A DNA stretch of 64,000 nucleotides from Acidimangrovimonas pyrenivorans (GCF_042643245.1 NZ_JBHRSK010000007.1:310001-374000); one strand, 5' to 3'. Shown: positions 18,981 to 27,700, counted from the stretch's first letter. The notes: generated from the sequence alone by a model not told the origin. Made by a program: numbers and translations.

Positions 18981-19792
18981 GGTCGCGACTCTTCGAGACG
19001 GCCGCCGATGCGGACCATCTTGACCTTTTTCGCCAGGCCGGTGCGGTCGTCGGTCTCGACATAGACGCCCGACAGGGTCGCCTCGCCGCGCGCCGGCTCG
19101 AACCGGGTCTTCGACATGCCGGTGATGAAGCGGCGCAGCGGCTCGGCCTTCTCCATGCCGATGACCGAGTTGTAATCGCCGCACATGCCGGCATCGGTCA
19201 TGTAGGCGGTGCCGCCGCGCAGGATCTGGGCGTCGCCGGTGGGCACGTGGGTATGGGTGCCGACGACGAGGCTGGCGCGGCCGTCGCACCAGTGGCCGGC
19301 GGCCATCTTCTCGGACGTCGCCTCGCAATGCATGTCGACGACGATGGCATCGACCGCGCCGCCCAGCGGGTGGGTCTTGAGCACCGCGTCGAGGGCCGAG
19401 AACGGGTCGTCGAAGGGCCGCTTCATGAACACCTGGCCCAGCACCTGGACCACCAGCACCTTCTGGCCGCCCGCCGCGCTGTAGATCCGCGCGCCGCGCC
19501 CGGGCACCGTGCCGCGGGCGAAGTTCAGCGGCCGGATGATGCGGGTTTCCTGCTCGATATGGCCGAACATGTCCTTCTGGTCGAAGGCATGGTCGCCCAG
19601 CGTGACGCAATCGGCCCCGGCCTCGAGCAGCGCCTTGGCATGGGCGGCCGAGAGGCCGGCACCCGAGGTCGCGTTCTCGCCGTTGACGACGACAAAGTCG
19701 AGATGCCAGTCGGCGCGCAGACCGGGCAGCTTTTCCGTGATCGCCGCGCGTCCGGCGCGGCCCATCACATCACCGAGGAAGAGAAGTTTCAT
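18977..19792 (-). CDS. YmdB-type metallophosphoesterase (TIGR00282 family)
   Basis: A 271-residue dinuclear metallophosphoesterase of the Bacillus YmdB/TIGR00282 family, which hydrolyses 2',3'-cyclic nucleotides in vitro. Metal motifs are complete: LFLGDVMGRAGR (Asp), VVNGENATSG (Asn-Glu), TLGDHAFD (His), VDMHCEATSEK and GTHTHVPTGDAQIL. No signal peptide, so cytoplasmic. It leads a three-gene minus-strand operon with overlapping eamA and SLC13 genes. Start ATG at 19792 fits the family N terminus MKLLFLGDVMG. Confidence 0.93.
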   Translation of the reverse strand: MKLLFLGDVMGRAGRAAITEKLPGLRADWHLDFVVVNGENATSGAGLSAAHAKALLEAGADCVTLGDHAFDQKDMFGHIEQETRIIRPLNFARGTVPGRGARIYSAAGGQKVLVVQVLGQVFMKRPFDDPFSALDAVLKTHPLGGAVDAIVVDMHCEATSEKMAAGHWCDGRASLVVGTHTHVPTGDAQILRGGTAYMTDAGMCGDYNSVIGMEKAEPLRRFITGMSKTRFEPARGEATLSGVYVETDDRTGLAKKVKMVRIGGRLEESRP

Positions 19793-19966
19793 GTTTCCCG
19801 ATTAGGCCGCGGCCGCGGCCGGGGCAAGGAGAAAGCGCGCCGGCGGGGGCCAGTCACGATCGGTGACCGCCGCTTCCACCTCGGGACATCGTGAGGTTCC
19901 GGCCCGCTCGGACGTAGAGCGAAGGGCGGCGCCCGGCCCGGCGGGGGGGCGAGAAGCGCCCCGCCC

Positions 19967-20719
19967 TCACATCCGGCAATCGAGCGCCCGGCGCAGGCTC
20001 CAGCGGTTCTTGTAGGGGCCGAGCCGGCGGCTGATCAGCCGGCCGCGCTCGAGCCGGGTCGCCATCACCGAGGCCCAGTCGGCCGAGGGGGTGACGATCT
20101 CGACGCCGGCGCGGCAGCGGCGGATGCCGCCCGAGATGAAGCCGTCGCCGATGCGATGGGCGGTCAGGCCGGGTTTCTCGGCCACCTTGCGCAGCCGGCC
20201 GTAATCGTAGCGCCAGACCACCAGCGTCTTGGCCAGGTGCGGCCGGTCGATATAGGCCAGCTCGATCCTGCCGTCGCCGTCGAGATCGGCCGCGCCCAGC
20301 GGCGCCAGCCAGCGGTGGGTCTTGCCGATCGGCGGCGTCGCGGCGACCTTGCCAATGGGCGCGTAGACCGCCAGCTGCGCGCCCTTGTCGACCTGGGTCT
20401 CGACCACCAGCACCTCGGGCGCGCCGTCGCCCGAGACATCGACCAGCCGCGGCGCCAGATCCTCGAAGACGCGGTCCCTCGGCAGCCGGAAAGTGACCGA
20501 GCGCCGGGTCGTCGCCCCCAGCCCGCCGGGCGGCGAGACCAGCAGGTCGAGCGTCAGCGCGCCGTATTCGACGGCATCGCCGAGAACGCCGTGATCGTAG
20601 CGGGTGGTGGGGTCGGTGAAGCGGGCGCCGACGATCACCGTGTCGGCACGCGCCACCGAAGCGGCCAGGGCCAGGACAACCGCGAGCGCAGCCCGCCAGC
20701 GCCCGGCCCCGCCGGCCAT
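19967..20719 (-). CDS. Secreted VCBS/FG-GAP repeat-type protein of unknown function
   Basis: A 250-residue exported protein: signal peptide MAGGAGRWRAALAVVLALAASVARA, then a beta-rich body with FG-GAP/VCBS-like calcium loops, DVSGDGAPEVLVVE and DLDGDGRIELAYID. This is a common roseobacter periplasmic protein of unknown role; the repeats suggest part of a beta-propeller. Two cysteines (near RRCRAG and ALDCRM) could form a disulfide. It overlaps the ferredoxin gene as TGATG and is probably cotranscribed, though a functional link is not evident. An in-frame upstream start at 20926 lies inside the ferredoxin gene and was rejected. Confidence 0.8.
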   Translation of the reverse strand: MAGGAGRWRAALAVVLALAASVARADTVIVGARFTDPTTRYDHGVLGDAVEYGALTLDLLVSPPGGLGATTRRSVTFRLPRDRVFEDLAPRLVDVSGDGAPEVLVVETQVDKGAQLAVYAPIGKVAATPPIGKTHRWLAPLGAADLDGDGRIELAYIDRPHLAKTLVVWRYDYGRLRKVAEKPGLTAHRIGDGFISGGIRRCRAGVEIVTPSADWASVMATRLERGRLISRRLGPYKNRWSLRRALDCRM

Positions 20720-21042
20720 CAGATCTGCTTTTCGGGCATGAACACCTTGAGCCCGTCCAGCGCGTCCGTCACCTTGAGCTGGCAGGTCAGGCGCGAGCGC
20801 ACCGGGTCGGGCTCGTAGGCGAAGTCGAGCATGTCCTCTTCCATCGCGTCCTTTTCGGGCAGCTTCTCGACCCAGGCCGGATCGACATAGACGTGGCAGG
20901 TCGAGCAGGCGCAGGCGCCGCCGCAATCGGCCTCGATCCCCGGCACGCCGTTGTCGCGCGCCCCTTCCATCACCGTCAGGCCGTTGGGCACGTCGATCAC
21001 GTGCTCGGTGCCGTTGAACTCGACATAGGTGATTTTCGCCAT
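20719..21042 (-). CDS. Adrenodoxin-type 2Fe-2S ferredoxin
   Basis: A 107-residue plant/vertebrate-type 2Fe-2S ferredoxin. Cluster ligands Cys40, Cys46, Cys49 (CGGACACSTC) and Cys87 (RLTCQL) have the C-x5-C-x2-C...C spacing of adrenodoxin/FdVI-type proteins. The acidic helix EKDAMEEDMLDFAYEP that docks reductase or P450 is present. Start MAKITYVEFNG at 21042 preferred to an upstream ATG that adds 15 non-family residues. FdVI-type ferredoxins serve Fe-S or electron-transfer steps in Rhodobacter; no P450 or reductase gene is nearby. Confidence 0.92.
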   Translation of the reverse strand: MAKITYVEFNGTEHVIDVPNGLTVMEGARDNGVPGIEADCGGACACSTCHVYVDPAWVEKLPEKDAMEEDMLDFAYEPDPVRSRLTCQLKVTDALDGLKVFMPEKQI

Positions 21043-21197
21043 CGTCTTCCTCGCCGTCCTCATGTCCCGTTCCCGCACATAGGCCAAGCGAAAGCGATTT
21101 GCCAGTGCCCGCGCGCCACAGCCGGATTTCGCGGCTTCCCCGGGGCCGGGCTTGCCGCTATCGTGCCTCGAAACGGGCAGAAGACCGGCACGAGCAG

Positions 21198-21734
21198 ATG
21201 ATCCGACCCTTTCTCCTTGGCCTCGCGGCGCTCGGCCTGGCCGCCTGCAGCACCGCTTCCGACCCGGCCCTGACCGGGGACGGGCCGCAACCCGGCGCCC
21301 GGCAATCGCTGGCCGGGGCGATCCTGCGCCGCACGCAACCCGGCCCGCCCTCGACCGTGCCCGGCGAGTGCTGGGCGCACGAGACCCTGCCGGCGGTGAT
21401 CGAGACCACGACCGAGCATGTCGAGACCGCGCCGGGCCAGTTCGAGACCCGCAGCCACCAGCGCATCGTGCGCCCGCGCGAGGCCGTCTGGTTCCGCCGG
21501 CTCTGCCCCGCGGTGATGTCGCCCGACGTCATCGCCACGCTGCAACGGGCGCTGAAGGTGCGGCGCTATTACGGCGGGCCGGTGACCGGCGAAATGGACG
21601 CCCCGACCCGGGACGCGCTGCGCCGCTACCAGTCCGAGCGCGGGCTGGCCAGCGCCATCCCGTCGCTGGCCGCCGCGCGCCTGCTGGGGGTGGCGACCTA
21701 CGATCTCTACAGCCTGCAGCAGCCCGACGGCTGA
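21198..21734 (+). CDS. Peptidoglycan-binding lipoprotein
   Basis: A 178-residue protein beginning MIRPFLLGLAALGLAACST, a lipoprotein signal with LAAC lipobox (Cys17). The middle (GECWAHETLPAVIETTTEHV) is typical of roseobacter envelope proteins. The C-terminal third is a PG_binding_1-type helical domain: VIATLQRALKVRRYYGGPVTGEMDAPTRDALRRYQ. It probably anchors in the membrane and binds peptidoglycan. The start at 21198 is decided by the signal peptide; an upstream in-frame ATG adds 33 residues of no character. Confidence 0.82.
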   Translation: MIRPFLLGLAALGLAACSTASDPALTGDGPQPGARQSLAGAILRRTQPGPPSTVPGECWAHETLPAVIETTTEHVETAPGQFETRSHQRIVRPREAVWFRRLCPAVMSPDVIATLQRALKVRRYYGGPVTGEMDAPTRDALRRYQSERGLASAIPSLAAARLLGVATYDLYSLQQPDG

Positions 21735-21837
21735 GTGGCCGGACCGGCCGTCAATCCGGTGGCGCCCCCCGTGCGGGGGCAAGATCCTGTCGGGCGCTGC
21801 GCGCGCAGGGGCGCTGCCCCCGTCGCCCTGCGGGCGA

Positions 21838-21869
21838 CTCCCCCGGGAGTATTTTGGCAAAGGTGAAAT
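21838..21869. repeat. Dispersed GGATATTTT-family repeat, single diverged arm
   Basis: CTCCCCCGGGAGTATTTTGGCAAAGGTGAAAT matches the family arm with GTATTTT in place of ATATTTT and the usual GTGAAA side. It lies in the 244-bp convergent gap after the lipoprotein gene. The surrounding GC-rich stretch holds several short hairpins. Confidence 0.65.
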
Positions 21870-21940
21870 CGGGAAGAGCGCAGGCGGCGCGGCGCGCGGG
21901 CGCGGGGGCGCGGGGGACTTCGGAGCCCCCCGGGACGAAA

Positions 21941-21970
21941 GGGCCGGGCGCGGGGCCCGGCCCCTCTCTT
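21941..21970. terminator. GC-rich hairpin between convergent genes
   Basis: A perfect 9-bp stem GGGCCGGGC / GCCCGGCCC (21941-21949 with 21955-21963) closes a 5-base loop. CTCTCTT follows on the plus strand and TTTCGTC beyond the stem on the minus strand, so it may end transcription from both the lipoprotein gene and the M20 amidohydrolase gene. Confidence 0.55.
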
Positions 21971-21978
21971 GCGCGAGA

Positions 21979-23409
21979 TCAGGCCGCGTCGGGGCGGGGC
22001 TGGATCGGCGGCTGGACCTCGTCAGGCATCGGGCAGCGATAGGGCTGCGCCGCCAGCCGGGCCTGGTGCGCCGCCTTGGCGGCGGCCAGCCGCTCGGGCT
22101 GCTCGATCAGGTCGCGGGCGGTCGCCGCCATCACCTTGGCGGCGTGGACGAGGCCCTTGTGGGCCATGCCGCTCTTGCCCTGCGCGGTCATCTGCCAGGT
22201 GTGCAACGGGGTGCCGATGGCGCTGGTCGCCACCCGCGCCTGCACCGTCGGCACCGCCCAGGAGACATCGCCGACATCGGTCGAGCCCTCGCCCGCCCCG
22301 GCCGGGCGGTCGAGCGGGGCGACGAAGTCGCAGAGCGGCAGGTCGAGATCGGGCGTCCGGCCGATCTTGGCGAAGCTCGAGGCGATGTGCTCGGGCGTCA
22401 GGGTGGCGCGGATCGCCTCGGCATAGTTGCGGTCGGCATCGTCGAATTGCGGCGCGCCGAGCCGGTCGAAGGCGCCCTGCATCACCTGCTGCAGCACCCC
22501 GTTGTTGATCACGTTCGACACGCCCGAGGCGACCCGGCGCTCGACCGTGGTCTCGGTCATCAGCGCCGCGCCCTCGGCGATCTTGTCGACCCGGGCGATC
22601 AGCTCGTTCAGCCCCTGCAGGTCACGGGCGCGGACCAGCTGGCGCACCGTCGCCCTGGCCTGGACGACGTTGGGCGCGCTGCCGCCGGCATCGAGATAGG
22701 CGTAGTGGATGCGGGCGGAATCCGGCATGTGCTCGCGCATGTAGTTGACGCCGATATTCATCAGCTCGACCGCGTCCAGCGCCGAGCGGCCGAGCTCGGG
22801 CGAGGCGGCGGCATGGGCGGCGCGGCCGTGGAAGGTGTAGTCGATGCGGCTGTTGGCGAGCGTCGGCGCGATGTCGACGGCGTTGACGCCGGAGGGATGC
22901 CAGGTGATGGCGGCGTCAACATCGTCGAACAGGCCGGCGCGGACCATGAAGGTCTTGGCGGCGCCGCCCTCTTCCGCCGGGCAGCCGTAATAGCGCACCC
23001 GCGCCTTGATGCCGGTCTCGGCGAGGTAGTCCTTGACCGCCGCCGCCGCCAGCATCGCCGCCGCGCCGAACAGGTTGTGGCCGCAGCCATGGCCCGGGCC
23101 GGGTTTGCCGCCCGCGGGTTTCGGCTCGGCCAGCCCGGCCTCCTGGCCCAGCTCGGGCAGGGCGTCGTATTCGCCGAGGATGGCGATCACCGGCCCCTCT
23201 TCGCCGGCCTCGCCCATCACCGCGGTCGGGATGCCGGCGAGGTCGCGGGTGATGCGGAAGCCCTCGGCCTGGAGCATCGCGAGATGGGCGTCCGAGGACT
23301 GGTATTCGGTATAGGCGATCTCGGGCGTGTCGAAGACCCGGTCCGAGAGCGCCTCGTAGGCCTCGCGTCGGCCGTCGACGATGTCCCAGATTCTGTCGCT
23401 GTTCTGCAT
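21979..23409 (-). CDS. M20-family amidohydrolase (AbgB-like p-aminobenzoyl-glutamate hydrolase subunit)
   Basis: A 476-residue cytoplasmic metallo-amidohydrolase of peptidase family M20, AbgB-like. Metal-site blocks: GEYDALPELGQEAG, then GPGHGCGHNLFGAAAML, CPAEEGGAAKTFMV and the lid-domain NYMREHM/ARIHYAYLDAGGSAPN segment. A late STDVGDVSWAVPT block with the metal ligand region and a C-terminal HTWQMTAQGKSGMAHKG follow, all AbgB characteristics. Start MQNSDRIWDI at 23409; a longer open frame to 23565 has no family similarity. Substrate could be aminobenzoyl-glutamate or another N-acyl amino acid; no abgA partner is present. Confidence 0.85.
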   Translation of the reverse strand: MQNSDRIWDIVDGRREAYEALSDRVFDTPEIAYTEYQSSDAHLAMLQAEGFRITRDLAGIPTAVMGEAGEEGPVIAILGEYDALPELGQEAGLAEPKPAGGKPGPGHGCGHNLFGAAAMLAAAAVKDYLAETGIKARVRYYGCPAEEGGAAKTFMVRAGLFDDVDAAITWHPSGVNAVDIAPTLANSRIDYTFHGRAAHAAASPELGRSALDAVELMNIGVNYMREHMPDSARIHYAYLDAGGSAPNVVQARATVRQLVRARDLQGLNELIARVDKIAEGAALMTETTVERRVASGVSNVINNGVLQQVMQGAFDRLGAPQFDDADRNYAEAIRATLTPEHIASSFAKIGRTPDLDLPLCDFVAPLDRPAGAGEGSTDVGDVSWAVPTVQARVATSAIGTPLHTWQMTAQGKSGMAHKGLVHAAKVMAATARDLIEQPERLAAAKAAHQARLAAQPYRCPMPDEVQPPIQPRPDAA

Positions 23410-23592
23410 CACGCATCCCTTCCTTGGTTGTCGCGGCCCGGGCCGCTTGCCTGCCCGACAGGGATAGGCCTGGCCAGCGGCGGCCTCAAGCACGAACCAA
23501 TCGGCGCGCGCCGGGCCTGCGGCACCGGTCCGCACGGCAGGGGCGGCGGCGCGGCCGCACCTCACGGGCCCGTGAATTTTGCTCGCGTTTTC

Positions 23593-23609
23593 GTGACATT
23601 ATTTGTCAC
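23593..23609. promoter_or_regulatory. GTGACA/TGTCAC palindrome upstream of pstS, possible PHO box
   Basis: GTGACA-TTATT-TGTCAC is a perfect 6-bp inverted repeat. Read as a direct repeat (TGACAT, TGTCAC) it resembles the PhoB half-sites but with a 10 bp rather than the usual 11 bp period. CATATAC about 10-15 bp downstream could serve as -10 element. Another perfect palindrome, TCACGGGCCCGTGA (23562-23575), lies 17 bp upstream. Both sit in the 292-bp divergent gap to the amidohydrolase gene. Confidence 0.5.
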
Positions 23610-23701
23610 CGAACCATCATATACCGCGCGTATTCGGGCCGCACTTCGCGGTCCGGGGGGGTTCCGGGCCACAATCCTCGTCCCTGAACAGGAGACACGA
23701 C

Positions 23702-24754
23702 GTGAGCTTCATGAAATCCATCGTGGCGGGTGCTGCTGCCGCTGCCGTCACCCTGGGCATGGCCGCTGCCGCCCAGGCCGCCGATATCTCGGGCGCCGGC
23801 TCGAGCTTCATCTACCCGGTCTTCGCCAAGTGGGGGGAAGCCTACAAGAAGGAAACCGGCATCGGCCTGAACTACCAGTCGATCGGTTCGGGCGGGGGCA
23901 TCAAGCAGGTGACCGCCAAGACCGTGACCTTCGGCGCCTCGGACAAGCCGCTGGACGACAAGTACCTCGCCGATCACGGCATGACCCAGTTCCCGATGAT
24001 CTCGGGCGGCATCGTCATGATGTACAACGTCAAGGGCATCAAGCCGGGCCAGCTGATCCTCGACGGCAAGACCGTCGAAGCGATCTACATGGGCAAGATT
24101 ACCATGTGGAACGACAAGGCGATCGCCGCGCTGAACCCGGGCGTCAAGCTGCCGAACCAGCCGATCGTCGTCGTCCACCGTTCGGACGGCTCGGGCACCA
24201 CCTTCAACTTCACCAACTACCTGTCGAAGATCTCGAAGGACTGGGCTGACGAGATCGGTTCGGACACCGCCGTCGAATGGCCGACCGGCCTCGGCGCCAA
24301 GGGCTCGGAAGGCGTTGCCAACACCGTCAAGCAGACCGCTGGCGCGATCGGCTACAACGAATACGCCTATGTCATCCAGAACAAGCTGGGCTATGCCCGG
24401 ATGATCAACAAGGAAGGCAAAGTGGTCGAGCCGTCGCTCGCCACCTTCGCCTCGGCCGCGGCCAATGCCGACTGGGCCGGCGCCCATAACTTCCGCGTCA
24501 TCATCACCGACCAGCCCGGCGCCAAGTCGTGGCCGATCGCCGCTTCGACCTGGGTGATCATCCACACCGACCCGAAGGACCCGGCCGCCGCCAAGCAGGC
24601 GCTGACCTTCTTCGACTGGGCCTACAAGAACGGCAAGCCGGAAGCCAAGGCGCTCGACTACGTCGCCATCCCGGACAATGTCGTGAAGCTGATCGAAAAC
24701 TCCTGGAGCTCCATCAAGCATGAGGGCAAGCCGGTCTATGCGCTGACGCACTGA
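23702..24754 (+). CDS. pstS: Phosphate ABC transporter substrate-binding protein (GTG start)
   Basis: A 350-residue periplasmic phosphate-binding protein. After a signal peptide ending AAAAQA the mature part opens ADISGAGSSFIYPVFAKW. Phosphate-binding motifs are present: SIGSGGGIKQV, FGASDKPL and RSDGSGTTFNFTNYL. GTG at 23702 is preferred to ATG at 23711 because AGGAGA ends 6 bases before it, whereas the ATG would be 15 away. A hairpin after the gene may explain high binding-protein expression relative to the downstream permeases. Probably induced by phosphate limitation. Confidence 0.95.
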   Translation: MSFMKSIVAGAAAAAVTLGMAAAAQAADISGAGSSFIYPVFAKWGEAYKKETGIGLNYQSIGSGGGIKQVTAKTVTFGASDKPLDDKYLADHGMTQFPMISGGIVMMYNVKGIKPGQLILDGKTVEAIYMGKITMWNDKAIAALNPGVKLPNQPIVVVHRSDGSGTTFNFTNYLSKISKDWADEIGSDTAVEWPTGLGAKGSEGVANTVKQTAGAIGYNEYAYVIQNKLGYARMINKEGKVVEPSLATFASAAANADWAGAHNFRVIITDQPGAKSWPIAASTWVIIHTDPKDPAAAKQALTFFDWAYKNGKPEAKALDYVAIPDNVVKLIENSWSSIKHEGKPVYALTH

Positions 24755-24779
24755 GACCCGGCCACTTCAGGTACGGAAC

Positions 24780-24810
24780 GGACGGGCGGGGCTTTGCCTT
24801 GCCCGTTCGG
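24780..24810 (+). terminator. Hairpin between pstS and pstC (attenuator)
   Basis: GACGGGC-GG-GGC / GCC-TT-GCCCGTT forms an interrupted stem with a TTT loop, followed by CGGCTGTTTGG. It lies in the 91-bp gap between pstS and pstC and probably stops part of the transcripts or protects the 3' end of pstS mRNA. Confidence 0.55.
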
Positions 24811-24845
24811 CTGTTTGGGGAAACGAAAGACGGGGGCTGGGCGCC

Positions 24846-25820
24846 ATGGCCATGACGACGGAATTCGGGGACTCTCCCGCCATCGATCCGCAGCTGCATA
24901 CGCGCCGGCTGCGGCGGCAGGACCGGTTCTTCTTCTGGCTGGCCTGGGGCTCCGCGACCGTCGTCGTCCTCGTCCTGCTCGGCGTGCTGCTGTCGCTGCT
25001 GTCGGAGGCGCTGCCGGCGCTGCGCCAGTTCGGCCTGCCCTTCCTGTGGACCGAACGCTGGAGCCCGGCCAAGGACATCTACGGCGCCGCGGCGCCGATC
25101 TTCGGCACCCTGGTCACCTCGGCCATCGCCATGCTGATCGGCGTGCCGGCCAGCTTCGGCATCGCCATCTTCCTGACCGAGCTCTGCCCCAAGGTGCTGC
25201 GGCGGCCGATCGGCATCGCGATCGAGCTGCTGGCCGGCATCCCCAGCATCATCTACGGGCTGTGGGGCTTCTTCGTCTTCGCGCCCTGGATGGCGGCCCA
25301 TGTCGAGCCCTTCCTGACCGCGACCTTCGGCGAGTTGCCGATCATCGGCGTGCTGTTCCAGGGCGCGCCCTACGGCATCGGCATGCTGACCGCCGGCATC
25401 GTGCTGGCGATCATGATCCTGCCCTTCATCACCTCGGTCACCCGCGACGTGTTCGAGACCGTGCCGGTGATGCTGCGCGAAAGCGCCTATGGCCTGGGCA
25501 TGACCACCTGGGAAGTGGTGCGCCACGTCATCATCCCCTACACCCGGCTCGGCCTTGTCGGCGGGGTGATGCTCGGCCTCGGCCGGGCCCTGGGCGAGAC
25601 CATGGCGGTGACCTTCGTCATCGGCAACTCGCACCGCATCCACGCCTCGCTGCTGGCGCCCGGCACCACGATCTCGGCCGCCATCGCCAACGAGTTCACC
25701 GAGGCGACGACGACGCTCTACTCCTCGTCGCTGGTCGCCCTCGGCCTGATCCTCTTCGTCATCACCTTCATCGTCCTCGGCCTGGCCAAGTGGCTGACCG
25801 GCCGCAGCGAGAGCTTCTGA
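24846..25820 (+). CDS. pstC: Phosphate ABC transporter permease
   Basis: A 324-residue inner-membrane permease of the Pst system. After a polar N terminus (HTRRLRRQDRFFFWL) come six or so hydrophobic segments, with the PstC landmarks GVPASFGIAIFLTELCP, IELLAGIPSIIYGLWG and the EAA loop RESAYGLGMTTWEVVRHVIIP, followed by GLGRALGETMAVTFVIGN. It pairs with PstA 11 bp downstream. Confidence 0.95.
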   Translation: MAMTTEFGDSPAIDPQLHTRRLRRQDRFFFWLAWGSATVVVLVLLGVLLSLLSEALPALRQFGLPFLWTERWSPAKDIYGAAAPIFGTLVTSAIAMLIGVPASFGIAIFLTELCPKVLRRPIGIAIELLAGIPSIIYGLWGFFVFAPWMAAHVEPFLTATFGELPIIGVLFQGAPYGIGMLTAGIVLAIMILPFITSVTRDVFETVPVMLRESAYGLGMTTWEVVRHVIIPYTRLGLVGGVMLGLGRALGETMAVTFVIGNSHRIHASLLAPGTTISAAIANEFTEATTTLYSSSLVALGLILFVITFIVLGLAKWLTGRSESF

Positions 25821-25831
25821 GGGGGCCGGCC

Positions 25832-26674
25832 ATGAACATCGTCACCCGCCGCCGGCTGAAGAACCGCGTCGCCATGATCCTTGCCGTCGGCGCCGCCGCC
25901 TTCGGCCTGTTCTGGCTCTTCGCCATCCTCTGGACCCTGCTCTGGAACGGGCTGACCGCCCTGACCCCGGCGCTGTTCCTGCAGAACACGCCGCCGCCGG
26001 GCTCGGACGGCGGCCTCGCCAACGCCATCTTCGGCTCGGTCGCGATGACCGCCGTGGCGATCGTGGTCGCCACCCCGATCGGCATCCTCGCCGGCACCTA
26101 CCTGTCGGAATATGCCGGCAATTCCAAGCTGGGCGAGGTGGCGAAATTCATCAACGACGTGCTGCTGTCGGCGCCGTCGATCATCGTCGGCCTGTTCATC
26201 TACGCCACCATGGTCGTCACCGTGGGCCATTTCTCGGCCTGGGCCGGGGCCGCGGCGCTGGCGGTCATCGCCCTGCCGGTGATCAACCGCACCACCCAGG
26301 ACATGCTGGCGCTGGTGCCCAACGCGATGCGCGAGGCCGCCGCCGCGCTGGGCGCGCCGCGCTGGAAGGTGATGGTCTTCGTCACCTGGCGGGCGGCGCG
26401 CAGCGGCATCATCACCGGCGTGCTGCTGGCGCTGGCCCGGATCTCGGGCGAGACCGCGCCCTTGCTGTTCACCGCGCTCAACAACCAGTTCTGGTCGACC
26501 GACATGAACCAGCCGATGGCCAACCTGCCGGTGGTGATCTTCCAGTTCGCGATGAGCCCCTATGACGACTGGCAGCGCCTCGCCTGGGGCGGCGCGCTGC
26601 TGATCACCGTCGCCATCCTCGCCCTCAACATCCTTGCCCGCAGCCTCGCCGCCGGGCGCCGCCGCCGCCGCTGA
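25832..26674 (+). CDS. pstA: Phosphate ABC transporter permease
   Basis: A 280-residue inner-membrane permease, partner of PstC. It shows PNAMREAAAALGAPRWKVMVFVTWRAA (EAA loop), SAPSIIVGLFIYATMV and LARISGETAPLLFTALNNQFW, all PstA signatures. The ATG at 25832 is 11 bp after pstC; an open extension upstream to 24794 lies in a shadow frame over pstC. It ends in an arginine-rich tail and pstB follows 11 bp later. Confidence 0.95.
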   Translation: MNIVTRRRLKNRVAMILAVGAAAFGLFWLFAILWTLLWNGLTALTPALFLQNTPPPGSDGGLANAIFGSVAMTAVAIVVATPIGILAGTYLSEYAGNSKLGEVAKFINDVLLSAPSIIVGLFIYATMVVTVGHFSAWAGAAALAVIALPVINRTTQDMLALVPNAMREAAAALGAPRWKVMVFVTWRAARSGIITGVLLALARISGETAPLLFTALNNQFWSTDMNQPMANLPVVIFQFAMSPYDDWQRLAWGGALLITVAILALNILARSLAAGRRRRR

Positions 26675-26685
26675 AGGAGCCCGAC

Positions 26686-27513
26686 ATGAGCATCAACGAA
26701 CCGCTGACCAAGCCCGCCCAGGTCGTCCTGCCCGAGCGTCCGCGCGCGACCGATCACCCGGTGAAGCTCGAGGTCAAGGGGCTGAACTTCCACTACGCCA
26801 ACGGCCACCACGCGCTGAGGGACATCAACCTGCAGCTGCGCGACAAGACCGTGACCGCCTTCATCGGCCCCTCGGGCTGCGGCAAGTCCACCCTGCTGCG
26901 GACGATGAACCGGATCTACGATCTCTACCCGGGCCAGAAGGCCTCGGGCGAGGTCATGCTCGACGGCCGCAACATCCTGTCGCCGAAGGAGGACCTCAAC
27001 CTGCTGCGGGCCAAGGTCGGGATGGTGTTCCAGAAACCGACGCCCTTCCCGATGACGATCCACGAGAACATCGCCTTCGGCATCCGGCTCTACGAGAAGC
27101 TGCCGAAATCCGAGATGAACGACCGGGTCGAGGCGGCGCTGCGCGAGGCGGCGCTGTGGGACGAGGTCAAGGACAAGCTGCACCAGTCCGGGCTGGGCCT
27201 GTCGGGCGGCCAGCAGCAGCGGCTCTGCATCGCCCGGGCGGTGGCGGTCAAGCCCGAAGTGCTGCTGCTGGACGAGCCGGCCTCGGCGCTCGACCCGATC
27301 TCGACGGCGAAGATCGAGGACCTGATCGAGAAGCTGGCCGACGACTACTGCATCGCCATCGTCACCCACAACATGCAGCAGGCGGCGCGGACCTCGCAAT
27401 TCACCGCCTTCATGTATCTCGGTGAGCTGGTCGAGTTCGACCGCACCGAGCAGATCTTCACCGCGCCGAAGGAAGAGCGGACCAACGCCTACGTGACCGG
27501 GCGGTTCGGGTAG
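26686..27513 (+). CDS. pstB: Phosphate ABC transporter ATP-binding protein
   Basis: A 275-residue ATPase of the phosphate importer. Walker A GPSGCGKST at 61-69, the PstB-specific GMVFQKPTPFPMTIHENIAFG, signature LSGGQQQRLC, Walker B VLLLDEPASALDP and the H-loop IVTHNMQQAARTS are all present. It is last in pstSCAB. Unlike most Pst operons, phoU and phoB do not follow; an unrelated gene pair lies on the opposite strand. Confidence 0.96.
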   Translation: MSINEPLTKPAQVVLPERPRATDHPVKLEVKGLNFHYANGHHALRDINLQLRDKTVTAFIGPSGCGKSTLLRTMNRIYDLYPGQKASGEVMLDGRNILSPKEDLNLLRAKVGMVFQKPTPFPMTIHENIAFGIRLYEKLPKSEMNDRVEAALREAALWDEVKDKLHQSGLGLSGGQQQRLCIARAVAVKPEVLLLDEPASALDPISTAKIEDLIEKLADDYCIAIVTHNMQQAARTSQFTAFMYLGELVEFDRTEQIFTAPKEERTNAYVTGRFG

Positions 27514-27628
27514 GACGCAGCCGGGCGAGAAGGGCGGCGCCCGACCCTGGGTGGGCGCCGGTTACGCCTGTGTTGTACGCGCCGCTGCAAATCGTGTGAC
27601 GGTCGCCCTCCTTGGTCGATCTTTCAAT

Positions 27629-27683
27629 GCGCCCTCCCGGGGGGAGGGTCGGGCGCCGCCCGGCGTGCCGCCGGGCGAAACAG
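27629..27683. repeat. Two-hairpin dispersed repeat (copy 1 of 3)
   Basis: A first stem CGCCCTCCC...GGGAGGGTCGGGCG is followed directly by a perfect 9-bp hairpin CGCCCGGCG-TGC-CGCCGGGCG and AAACAG. Copies near 50272-50329 and 58810-58870 share order, spacing and the trailing GAAAC. It sits in the 187-bp convergent gap after pstB, probably as terminator. No gene or phoU remnant is visible there. Confidence 0.8.
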
Positions 27684-27700
27684 GTGGTCAGGCCGTCCCC

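Noticed and set aside
16119..19064. A 981-codon open frame on the plus strand
   Set aside because: It runs antisense to three well-supported genes, is dominated by Arg/Gln/Asp/Gly residues typical of GC-rich shadow frames, and matches no family.
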